NCBI GenBank assembly: GCA_902728285.1
Contig: CACVBU010000359.1
Span: 930,001 to 994,000 of the forward strand
Direction of reading: 5' to 3'
DNA length: 64,000 nucleotides
From: Clytia hemisphaerica
Lineage: Eukaryota > Cnidaria > Hydrozoa > Leptothecata > Clytiidae
The translations under genes were made by a program, and so were the position numbers. This document shows positions 21,400-32,209 of this stretch, piece by piece (the stretch's first letter is position 1; each line of letters starts with the position of its first letter). The notes under the pieces were generated by a model. The model saw only the letters and a list, made by a program, of their open reading frames with translations, did no database searches and was not told where the DNA came from.

Positions 21400-24300
21400 C
21401 GACACGAGACTTTTAATCTACTCTAAGCTTCAAAACAGGGACGACACTGAGTGTTCATGGATAAGCATGACAACACTTCGGCTACATAAAGTATCCTAGC
21501 ATTGACGCTTAGCCATAAAAAGACTCCATCCAGTCTGGATCAGAGGTGCATAATTAAACAATTTAAAACACAGAAGATACAAGATGCTCACGGCTAAGCA
21601 TATCTAGACATCGGCTACATGAAGTACTCACGCCTGAACGCTTAGCCATGGAAACTCTGTCATGTCTGGATCAGAGATGATGAAAAAATCAACGAAAAAG
21701 CTGCGAAGTCCTCAAGGCTAAGTATCATTGAAGCCTTTGATTGCATAAAGTATCCACGTCTGGATTCTTAGCCATGATAAAACACCGCTATGTTTTGACA
21801 ACGAGTAATCAAAAATAAGTTACAAAATAACTACACGTTCTTTTCATGGTTAATCGTTGAACGCTTAACTATGATAAAAACTCCTTCGTGTCTGGATCAA
21901 AGGGGAGCAAATAAATTTCAAACAAAGAAGTCACGAAGTCATCATGGCTATGCATCAAAACTTTAACTACATAAAGTACACGCGTCTTGATTCTTAACCA
22001 TGATAAAAACACCGTCATGTATGGATCAGAGGTGAAAAACAATTTGAAACAAATAAGACACATTGAGACGCTGAGTGTTCATGGCTAAACTTCGTTCAAG
22101 AGATTACATAGAGTATTTTAGCCTGGACGCTTAGCCATAACAAAACTCCGTCGTGTCTGGAGAGGAGAAGGATTAATCGAAAAAGTTTGGATCAGAGGTG
22201 AAAAAACAATTTGAAACAAAAAAGACACGTTGAGACACCGAGTGTTCATGGCTAAACTTCGTTCAAATGATTACATAAAGTGTCTTCGTCTGGATGCTTA
22301 ACCATGATTAAAAACCCAGTCATTTCTGGACCCTTAGGCATGATTTAAAACTCAGTCTTGTCCGGACCAGCGATGATAAACAAATTAACGAAAAATCCAG
22401 GATGTTTTCATGACTGAGCATCTACAATCCTGCTACGTAAAGTATCCTAGCCTGGACGCTTAGCCATGATAACCCCATCAAGTCTGGATAAGAGGTGATT
22501 GAAAAAATCGAAACAGAGAAGATACAAAGTCATCATGGCTAAGCATATCTAGACATCGGCTACATAAAGTAGCCTAGCCTGGACGCTTAGCCATGGAAAC
22601 TCTGTCATGTATGTATCAGAGATTATGCAAAAATCAACAAAGAATCTGTGAAATCCTCATGGCTAAGCATCGTTGAAGACTTTGATTACATAAAGTATCC
22701 ACGTCTGGGTTCTTAGCCATGATAAAACACCATCATGTCTGGATAAGCGAGTAATCAAAAAAAGTTATAAAATAACTGCACGATCTCTTCATGGTTAATC
22801 ATTGTTGAGGATATTTGTTATTATAAAGTATCCACGTATAGACGCTTAACCATGATAAAAAGTCTTTCGTGTCTGGATCAAAAGTGATCAAGAAATTTTA
22901 AACAAAAAAGTCGCGAAGTCATCATGGCTAATAATCAATACTTAAACTACATAAAGTATACGGGTCTTGATTCTTAGCCAAGATAAAAACTCCATCATGT
23001 TTGGATCAAAGGTGAAAAAACAATTTGAAACAAAAAAGACACGTTGAGAGACTGATTTTTTTTTTGCTAAGATCGTTGAAGACTTTGATTACATAAAGTA
23101 TCCACGTCTGGACGCGCTTAGCGAGAATTAAACTCCGTCGTGTCGGGATCAGCGAGTAATCGAAAAATGAACGAAAAGTCAAGTAAGTCATCATGGCTGA
23201 GCATCAGCATCCCGGCTACATAAAGTATCCTAGCCTGGATGCTTAGCCATGATAAAAACTCCATCAAGTCTGGATTAGGGATAATGAAAAAATCAACGAA
23301 AAAGCTGCGAAGTATCTTCATAGCTATATCGTTGAAGACTTTGATTGCATAGTATCCACGTCTGGGTTCTTAGCCATGATAAAAACACCATCATGTCTGA
23401 ATAAGCGAGTAATCAAAAAAATTATAAAATAACTGCACGTTCTCTTCATGGTTAATCATTATTGAGGATATTTGTCATTATAAAGTATCCACGTATAGAC
23501 GCTTAACCATGATTAAAACTCCTTCGTGTCTGGACCAAAGTGGAGCAAAAAAATTTCAAACAAAGAATCAAGAAATCGTCATGGCTAAGCATCAAAACTT
23601 TAACTACATAAAGTACACGCGTCTTGATTCTTAACCATGATAAAAACTCCGTCATGTTTGGATCAGAGGTGAAAAAACAATTTGATACAAAAAGACACGT
23701 TGATAACTGAGTGTTCATGGCTAAGCATCTTCCAAGAGATAACATAAAGTATCTTCGTCTGGATTCTTAACCATGATAAAAACTCCGTCATGTTTGGATC
23801 AGAGGTGAAAAAACAATTTGAAACAAAAAAGACACGTTGAGACACCGAGTGTTCATGGCTAAACTTCGTTCAAATGATTACATAAAGTATCTTCGTCTGC
23901 ATGCTTAGCCATGATTAAAAACCCAGTCATGTCTGGATCAGCGATGTTGAAAAAATCAGCGAAAAAGCTGCGAAGGCTGAGCATCTACATTCCAGCTAAA
24001 TAAAGTATCCCAGCCTGGATGCTTATTAGCCATGGAAACTCTCTCATGTCTGGGTCAGAGATGATGAAAAAATCAACGAAAAAGCTGCAAAGTCCTCATG
24101 GCTAAGCATCGTTGAAGACTTTGATTACTTAAAGTATCCACGTCTGGACGCTTAGCCATGATAAAACTCCGTCGTGTCTGGATCAGCGAGTAATCAAAAA
24201 ATTAACGAAAAAACCAGTAAGTCATCATGGCTGCGCATCAGCATCCCGGCTACATAAAGTATCCTAGCCTGGACGCTTAGCCATGATATTAACTCCATAA
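21400..24300. repeat. Hairpin array B, about 22 units (TCATGGCTAAGC arms)
   Basis: Units averaging about 130 bp each contain TCATGGCTAAGC, a core ATTACATAAAGTATCC, then CGCTTAGCCATGA. In the unit at 24096-24161 the outer 12 bp pair perfectly (24096-24107 with 24150-24161). Inner pairing continues (GTT/GAC, AGAC/GTCT, UAC/GUA), so about 66 nt folds into one hairpin. Linkers of about 65 bp carry CTCCGTC.TGTCTGGATCAGAGGTGA. Units vary, and in several both arms vary (CTTAACCATG, TTAGCCATA). Frames here are short and not conserved. Confidence 0.8.
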
Positions 24301-24497
24301 GATTTCAAACGAAAAAGCACGTGGATGTGGCTCAAAGTACTCACGTGATTTACAATATTTGCAATAAATGAAGTTTCAGCGATCCTAATCCTCACAAAGA
24401 CTCTAACTGCCTTTACCTTCTACGCTGCAAAAAGTGAAATCACTCAAGTTTTCTTTTACACAAATGACATGGAAAATTGACGTCAGATTTTTTTATC

Positions 24498-24577
24498 AAT
24501 GATGATGCTGTTGAATGCTTCAAAATACTTTGAAAGATTCAAAATGGTATTTGTAGCATTCAACAACGCCAATCATT
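24498..24577. mobile_element. Short inverted-repeat element
   Basis: GTTGAATGCTTCAAAATAC pairs with GTATTTGTAGCATTCAAC across a small loop. It follows ATTGACGTCAGATTTTTTTA, which also occurs at about 18462 next to another foldback, suggesting a shared element. Confidence 0.5.
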
Positions 24578-24599
24578 GAATCATGTGTGTAAAACAATA

Positions 24600-24725
24600 A
24601 ATAGTTACACCTTTTTTATAAACGCGCCCACGAATAAACGCCCCTCCTTTAAGGAGCAATTTTCAATGAACGCCCCCTTAAATAAACGCCCCCTTCGAAT
24701 AAGCACCCCGAGGGACGTTTATTTG
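24600..24725. repeat. C-rich AATAAACGCCCC repeat
   Basis: Four short repeats of the form (G)AATAAACGCCCC(C/T)(T/C), the reverse strand of the G-rich repeat seen at 4020-4275. Dispersed low-complexity element. 24726-25040 has nothing recognised. Confidence 0.45.
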
Positions 24726-25041
24726 AAACAAGTAGCAATAAGGAAGTATGATATGAAGAAAAACACAACAATAATTGTATTCTTTTTGTATTCGAACTGA
24801 AAAATTGAAAAATTGTCTAAAAGTCCTAGATTACTGGGCTATCCACGTAAAATATTGACTCTATCTATCTAAGAAAGCCAACAGATCGACAATTCGTTTC
24901 CATTTTCCCAACTTAAACTGCTTTGAAAGAATATGGTGATTCTCAGAGATGCATACTTTTATCTCAGAATAACCGAAAAGAATTTCAAATGAAACGAAAT
25001 GAAGTGATTTCTAAAAACACCTCGAATTCTTTACTGAAAAG

Positions 25042-25076
25042 CACGAGCACGAGCACGAGCACGAGCACGCGCAAAT
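25042..25076. repeat. (AGCACG)n microsatellite
   Basis: About five perfect AGCACG hexamers followed by a degenerate copy. Confidence 0.85.
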
Positions 25077-25198
25077 ACGAGTTAGTTGACACTGCATAGT
25101 TTCATAGAATTTTTTGATCATTACAAAATTTGAACTGCCGTCTGACTTCAGTGGCATCTTCCATTAACTTATAAACCGAAGAATTTATTGAACTTTAA

Positions 25199-26247
25199 CC
25201 TTTAGACGCCGAGAGACGTACCACGTACGTCATATATACAGGCCGAGAGACGTACCACGTACGTTTTGATACTGGGGTCCTTTCAAAGTTTAATAAAATA
25301 AAGACCAGTTTGAACTTTTCTATTCTGTAAAATTTAGCAGACAGGATAGGGGTGAAGGTTCATTCATTCAAAATTTTACGGGTCCTGCTTTTATACATCT
25401 CGAGATATCGGAACTCAATGTCGGTGTATTTTTCAAATGTCAACAAAACATCGTTTTAGTGGTGGACAGAGGTTGTTTGATGGATTTTTGGACTGAAAAG
25501 TCATGTTTATGTCTGGTTTTTTCTTGGTTTCAGCATATAAATATCATTATATGAGATAGAGAACCTTTATTGGCAGTTTCTATGTGGTTTGAAGGGGTTT
25601 TAGGGGGTATTTCCTGACATACATGCCTATCTCTAGCTCCAACAACTCAGGGCTGTTTTGCCTCAGTTTTTCCACTATTCTGGTGTTTTATTGCTTGAAT
25701 TTACATGATAGAGAGTCTGTTATGATTATTGTAGTAATTTTACAGGCTTAGGGTAAGTGCAGGGCCAATTTTAGAGCAACGGGACCACTTAATTTACCTG
25801 TTGTGGCCAGAGTGTCGATTTTGGTGGAAGAGTGTGCTTCACCGAAACTTAGATTCTGAGATGAAATGAGCTTCTTCAGCCCTGAAATTTCACACAATGG
25901 TGGCTTATAACATAAACTAAAACAAAATAATTTTTCTGGGACCAATCTTTACCTTGTACCCACTTTTTTCATTCAATTTGTCAAAAAAAAGAAAAAAAGT
26001 GAAAAAATCGTAAACATGGAATTTTTACTGTTTTGATTTGAGGCTGTGTAGTCAGGTTTAAAAGGGTGATGAGGCGGCTTTTTGTTATTATCTGAAAAAA
26101 TAGATCCTTAGCATTTCAAAATGGGTTTACTTTTTACTTAAGCTTTAGCGGTTCAGATTTTATGACATTTTCCGCGAAACCTCCATTTTCATGAAAAAAA
26201 CAGCGGCAGCAGCGCGCGCTGTTTTTAAAAACAGCGGTGTCTAAAGG
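25199..26247. mobile_element. piggyBac-like non-autonomous element with TTAA target duplication
   Basis: CCTTTAGACGCCG at the left end and CGGTGTCTAAAGG at the right end are 13-bp TIRs with one mismatch, flanked by TTAA at 25195-25198 and 26248-26251. TTAA duplication and CC-starting TIRs are typical of piggyBac. The left subterminal region has two direct copies of GAGAGACGTACCACGTACGT; the right has an AACAGCG..CGCGCTGTT palindrome. The 1049-bp interior has no transposase frame. Confidence 0.8.
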
Positions 26248-26379
26248 TTAAACCACAATAAAATTAAAATGCAAGGCGTTTTTAATTATACAGAGTAACC
26301 ACATCTAGACCATTAGTCACGAGAACAATTCATGTCCTGGTAATTGAAATTCAAACATTCAACCAAAACATTAAAATGA

Positions 26380-27420
26380 AGGAACCACGGAGTCACTATA
26401 GCTAATTATCAAAAGACCTCAGCTACATAAAGTACTCACGTCTCGACCCTTAGCAATAATGAGACCTCAAGACGTGTCAGATTCACGATGAAATGAAAAT
26501 GCTTAATGCTAATCTGAGGACACTCGACTTTTACAAAGATTTTAAACCACCTTCAATGTCACCCAGAATTCAACACTGAAGGATCGCAGGACAACGAGTC
26601 TTTGCAATTTTCAAATATGCAGTGAGCTTTAAAACGTATAAATCACGTCGTCTTCGTGGCTAAGATCATACAAGGCATAAAATACCAAACCTGAACGCTT
26701 AGCCATGAAAGCTACACTGGAGTTGCAGACAACTTCTTCACATCCAGATCATTGGGTCAAACAATTCTGATTAAAAAAAGACACGTTGTCATCATGACTA
26801 AGATCTAAAGGCGATGATTACATAAAGTATCCACGTATAGATGCTTAGCCATGAAAACTACACTGGAGTTGTAGACAACTGATTCACGTCCAGACCAGTT
26901 GATGGTCAAACAATTTAAACCAAAATCACGTTGTCTTCATGTTTAAGAGATTATTCAAGGCGGTGATTACATAAAGTATCCACATATAGAAACTTAGCCT
27001 TGAAAAGTACACTGGAATATTGGGTGGGTCCCTAAACAATTTAAACCCAAGTCTCGTGGTATTTATGGTTAAGATCATACAAGGGGGTGATTACATAAAA
27101 TACCAAGCCTGAACGCTTAGCCAAGAAAACTACACTGGAGTTGCAGACAACTAACTTACATCCAGACCAGTGGGTGGTCAAACAATTAAAAACAAAGTCA
27201 CGATGTCATCATGGCTAAGATTATACAAGCCCGCGATTACATAAAATACCAAGCCTGGATGCTTAGCCATGACTTTTTCCTCATGTGTAATACTGAATTT
27301 TAATCTGGTTTCACAATGTCAAGTTGTCTTCATAGCTTAGCACCATTTAGCCTTTGTTATATAAAATATCCTAGCCTGGATGCTTAGCCATGAAAACTAT
27401 GTAGTGATTACAGTCAGGTT
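26380..27420. repeat. Hairpin array B, second block (about 7 units)
   Basis: Same architecture as 21400-24300: TCATGACTAAGATC or TCTTCGTGGCTAAGATC, GATTACATAAAGTATCC, then GCTTAGCCATGAAA. Linkers differ (ACTACACTGGAGTTGCAGACAACT), so it is a sub-family. It is separated from the first block by the C-rich repeat and the piggyBac-like element. Confidence 0.7.
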
Positions 27421-27546
27421 TTGTGGATTAAGGCTAAAATTCACTTGACTCTAAAGACTTAAATTTACAACGCAATAACAGTTTCCGGTCGGTTAAAGGT
27501 AGCCTAGTTACTTTAAGGGCAGAAACTTTCGAAACTTTTTTTTTTT

Positions 27547-27832
27547 CTGGTCACGAGAACCCAATTTCTTGAAGAGGCCAGCTTTCTTTTCTATTTTCTC
27601 GTAGATTACGAATAAGTTTATTGGAGCAACTTTGGCCCTACTAAAGCCCTTCCATTTTCATTTTCCATTAACATGAACATAATCATAGTAAAATGCAATG
27701 TTCTTCGGGGTCATGACCAGAATGAAGCAGTTAGATTAACGAATGAATATAATTCTTCAAATCTGGTCACGAGAACCCAATTTCTTGAAGCAATCCGCTT
27801 TCTTTTTTATTTGATCACAATCGTAGTTTACG
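27547..27832. repeat. Direct repeat of about 70 bp, two copies
   Basis: CTGGTCACGAGAACCCAATT and the following 45 bp occur at 27547-27612 and again at 27763-27832, with small differences, separated by 150 bp. No terminal inverted repeats seen. Confidence 0.6.
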
Positions 27833-27835
27833 CAA

Positions 27836-27952
27836 CTTCTATTTCTATTTGGTTGTGTCAGTCCATGGTGCTGATGGGTAGTCAGTCCAAGGTGCTGACG
27901 GGTAGTCAGTCCATGGTGCTGATGGGGCACTCATTAAAAGCGTCCATACCTT
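27836..27952. repeat. SINE-end fragment with 24-bp triplication
   Basis: Starts with (CTATTT)n and GGTTG, like the tail of the SINE at 37389. Then come three 24-bp repeats (CAGTCCATGGTGCTGATGGG type) and GCACTCATTAAAAGCGTCC, which match that SINE's body on the opposite strand. It is therefore a rearranged fragment. The open frame over it is repeat-derived. 27953-28190 shows nothing further. Confidence 0.45.
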
Positions 27953-29469
27953 AATTATTGACCTTATGCTGAACCTAAATTTTCTCAATTTCAAGCAATT
28001 TAGGGGTCAAAGTAGTAAAAATTGGGTATATTGTCTAAATTACTTCAATTACATCCTATAAATAAGAACAGGATAAGAACAATTTGAGGCTCAAAATGCC
28101 AAAAAAATTAGCCGAGCAACAGAAAGAACAGTCAAGCCTCAGAAAAAAATCATTTTTCAAAAAGCAAGGATAAAAAAAACCCTTAACAAAAGGGCGATAC
28201 AGCGTAAAGCCATCGTGACTGGTTGAAGAAGCATGCTTCTTGAAATGAATGTGCTTTTCTCATCCAGCCAGGAGAGCTCCACTTTCTTTTAAGCTCAGAG
28301 GATTTATAATGTCTCTCAACCTCCAAAATATATTTTAATGATGAGCGATACACCTTCAGAGAGTCATCGTGGCTCTACGAAGAAGCGCTTTCTTGGAATG
28401 AATGTGCTTTTCCCATCCAGCCAGAAGAGCTCCGCTTTATTTGAAACCTATAATGTCTCTTAACCTCCAAAATATATTTTAATGATGAGCAATACACCTT
28501 CAGAGAGCTATCGTGGTTAAGACAGAAAAACGAAACCCATCCATTAAACGAATGGCCTTTTCTAATCTAGCCAGGAGAACTCAGCTATGTTTTGCCGGAA
28601 AATTTCTAATTTCTTTTCAGCATCATTAAAACAGTTTAAAAAAGCGAAATGTTAAAGAGTCATCGTGGCTAAAATATAAAAGGAAGCCATTCGTTAAAAA
28701 GAATACGTCTCTTTCTTGATAGCCAAGAGGACTCGTTTTTTGCTTCTTTTTTTATGGACAGTCCTAATTGTGTTAGGCTTAAAGTCATTTGACCGTTACA
28801 TCGTTGAGCCCTCGTGGCTTATCTTCAAGAAAAAGTTTTTCATGAATTGAAACCGTTTCTTCAAATTTTAGCCAAGAAAACTCAACTTAGACTTCCATGT
28901 CTTTAGAATTTTTGCTTGAACTAGCGGAAGATTTTGAATTTTCTTAATCTTTATGCGTAACGATGAGGCTCTTGCAATCTTGTCAGTGGATCTCAACTAT
29001 GCTTTGCCAGAATATACCTAATATCTTAAAACCATCATGGCAGAACTCAAAACATGGCAGAAACATACTGATAAGAATGATAACTAATGGGGAACTAATG
29101 CTTTGAAAACAGACTGTTGCAAATACTTATTAGCCTAGCCTGTACGAAAATCTTTTTTCAGAAAGCAAAGAGAAAAAACCTAATAAAAGGTCTTAAGTCA
29201 TAGAGTCGTCGTGGCTAAATAAAAAAAGGATGCCATTCATTAAAAAGAATACGCCTTTTCCATTAAAGCCAATAGAACTTGTATTTTACTTTCTTTAAGG
29301 ACATTCGCCTATACATCATCGAGCCTTCATGGCTCAACTTCGAGAAAGGCTTTCCCTTGAAAAGAAATCGTTTCTTCAAATTTTAGCCAAGAAAACTCAA
29401 TTAAGACTTCGATGTCTTTTAGAATCTCTTCCTGGACTAGAGAAAGATTTTAATTTTTTTTCTAATGAA

Positions 29470-30262
29470 AAGAAACCGTCTCTTCCTTGTTGGGTCAGGG
29501 GCAAATGAAGGTGAGACTGGCTGTGTTCGTAACACAATTGAAGTATGGTTCGAACTAAAATGAAAAAATTAACTAAGTCTTACAAAAATATCTAAGTTGA
29601 AAATAAATTGAAGTCTAATTTAATTGCATTGAGAATATTGAATTTGAAGTTATAATTGAAGTGTCTATGTAAAAAGTTTAAGTTGAAGAAAAATATAAGT
29701 TGAAATGGCTAAGTCCTAGCAGTGCAAAAAGGCAACACCCAGGCAAAATGGCAGACAGGAAAAGCAAACACTGAAAAGAAAAAGCAAAACTTACCAGCTA
29801 GCCTGGGTATGAAAACTGTGTGAAAAATGTGTGACTAAGTCATATTTGAATTGAATGACTAAGTCTTGTTGAAAGTTGAAATGTTGAAAAATTGATGTTC
29901 ACCCTTCAAGTGCTCCTTTTGGAATGAATGCAAAACTGAGAATGGAACTGCTATTTATCAACTTGTGTATAAAATACAGACCAAAAATTTATAAATGAAA
30001 AATGCAGAATAAAGCAAAGTTGACATATACTATTTGAAATTTATTGAATAAATTGACATAAATTAACATAAATTAACTGAAAATGTCCAAAAGCACTGAA
30101 AATCCCAAAAATGCAAAAACAGAGAACAAAACACAGACCAGACAGAAAAAATGGCCAAAAAGGGCAAAACACAGAAAAAACTGAAAAGGCCAGAAAGACA
30201 AAAAACTGAAAACTGCAGCTGATGCTGTGACTTCCTCCCTTCCTCACTTCCTCGAATAGTAA
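29470..30262. other. Unclassified insertion in hairpin array C
   Basis: Array motifs stop at about 29470 and resume at about 30263. The block contains repeated GAATTGAA / AAGTTGAA words, and an A-rich half with many CAGAAAA and CCAAAAA words. No TIRs or coding domain seen. Confidence 0.4.
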
Positions 30263-31697
30263 AATATTTTGAGTTTTTTTAAATCTGTATGCGTAACGAT
30301 TAAGGGTATTCCAATCTAGCCAGTGGATCTCAACTATGCTTTGCCCGAAGATAACTCAACTTAAGCTTCCCTGTCTTTTAGAATCTCTTCCTGGACTAAA
30401 AAAAGACGACTTCACGAAAAAGAATACGCCTCTTTCATGATAGCCAAGAGAACTCGTCTTTTACTTTGTTTTAGGGACACTCCTAATTGTGTTAAGCTTA
30501 AAGTCATTTAGCCGTTACATCATCGTGCCTTCGTGGCTTAACTTCGGAAAAACCGTTCCATGAAAAGAAACCGTTTCTTCAAATTTTAGCCAAGAAAACT
30601 CAACTTAGACTTCCGTGTCTTTTGGTATCTTTTGGTAACTTTATTTGCTTGAACTAGCGAAAGATTTTGAGTTTTCTTAAAATCTGTATGCGTAACGATT
30701 AAGGCTCTATCAATCTAGCCAGTGGATCTGAACTATGCTTTACCAGAAGATTCCTTGTATCTTAAAGCCGTCATGGCAGAGCTCTAAATTCAAATTTTGT
30801 TATCAGGACATCCATTGTCACAGTATTCCATCAATTGATTCAAATCTTATTGCCTATTTGTTTCATCCAGTATTCAGTAGTAAACTTCAAAACTTTATTT
30901 CACTCCAGATATCCAGTGTCCAAGAAAAAAGTTGTGAAAGTTACAGATAGAAATAAAACAAATCATTTCCCTTATGCTTCATACGAACAGTCAAAAAAGA
31001 GCGAAAATAAAAAAGTCATCGCCGTGGCTAAAATATAAAAGGAAACCATTCGTTAAATAGAATACGCCTCTACCATGATAGCCAATAGAACTCATTTTTT
31101 GCTTTTTTTATGGACATTGCTAATTGTGTTAAGCTTTAAAGTCATTTAGCCTATACATCATTAAGCCCTCGTGGCTGAACTTAGAGAACTACTTTCCCAT
31201 AAAAACAAACGGTTTCTTCAAATTCTAGCTAAGAAAACTCAACTTAGACTTCCATATCTTTTAGAATCTCTTCCTGGACATAATTAAAGATTTCGAGTTT
31301 TCTTGAGATCTTTATGCGTAACGATGAGGCTCTTCAGAAAAAGATTACGCCTCTTTCATGCTAGCCAAGAGAACTCATTTTTTTGGCTTTTTCAATGACT
31401 TTCCTAATTGTGTTAGGCTTAAAGTCATTTGGCTTATACATCATTAAGCCCTCGTGGCTTAACTTAAGAAGAAAGCTTTCCATGAAAAGAAAACGCCTCT
31501 TTCATGCTAGCCAAGAGAACTCGTTTTTTTCTTTTTTTAAGGACATTCCCACATTCCCAATTGTACTAGGCTTAAAGTCATTTGGCCGTGACATCATTGA
31601 GCCCTCGTGGGCTTCCAATGAAAAGCTTACGCCTCTTCCATGCTAGCCAAAAGAACTCGTTTTTTGCTTTTTTTTAAGGACATTCTTAATTGTGTTA

Positions 31698-31954
31698 AGG
31701 GCTACATACACTACACAATATATTGTCAGGCAATATATTGATGATATATTGCTGAATGTCGACAATATATTGAAAAGGTGTCCGTAATATATTGTCAGCT
31801 CGATTTGCAATATTCCAACAATAAAGGGGGATTATTTACAGAAAGAAAATTCCTTTTTATAATAGAGTACCGGTTGTTTACTTCGTACATTACGGTCCGC
31901 AAACCATATTGTCGAATATTCTTCGTCAATATATTATGTAGTCTAAGTAGCCCT
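31698..31954. mobile_element. MITE with AGGGCTAC TIRs and ATATATTG-rich ends
   Basis: AGGGCTACATACACTACACA at the left matches the inverse of the right end (TGTAGTCTAAGTAGCCCT) with few changes, and CAATATATTG repeats fill the subterminal zones. Length 257 bp. It lies within an array C unit. Target duplication not clear. Confidence 0.7.
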
Positions 31955-32209
31955 GAGCTGAACTTTTAGAGAAATACTTTCCATGAAAAGAAGCCGTTTT
32001 TTCAAATTTCTGCCAAGAAAAGTCAACTTAGGCTTTCATGTTGTTGGAATATGTTTGGAAACTTTGAACTTATTTTTTACTATTTGACTTACACACTCAA
32101 AGAATTCTCTCATGAGTCATGAGTAGTTTTTATTCAAAAGATGAGCTCGACTTAGAGAGATTGATTTTGGATAAGCCAGATGCAAAGAAAAATCGTACCT
32201 ATGATTCTA

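Larger units (their letters stand above)
28190..32060. repeat. Hairpin array C (TCATCGTGGCT / TTAGCCAAGA arms)
   Basis: Loosely tandem units of 130-200 bp. Typical unit 29327-29392: TCATGGCTCAACTTCGAGAAAGG folds on GTTTCTTCAAATTTTAGCCAAGA with small bulges. Other units read CATCGTGGCTAAAATATAAAAG..TGATAGCCAAGAGAACTC. Linkers share TGTGTTAGGCTTAAAGTCATTTG and TATGCGTAACGAT. It is interrupted by an unclassified block (29470-30262) and a MITE (31698-31954). No conserved frame. Confidence 0.65.

Noticed and set aside
21869-23845. Minus-strand frames with repeated FLSWLRIKTRVLYVVKVLM
   Set aside because: Translation of hairpin array B; frames are interrupted and shifted between units, and no start or splice pattern supports a gene.
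25748-25945. Possible transposase fragment inside the piggyBac-like element
   Set aside because: Only 65 codons, no DDD-type motif or similarity that I can recognise.
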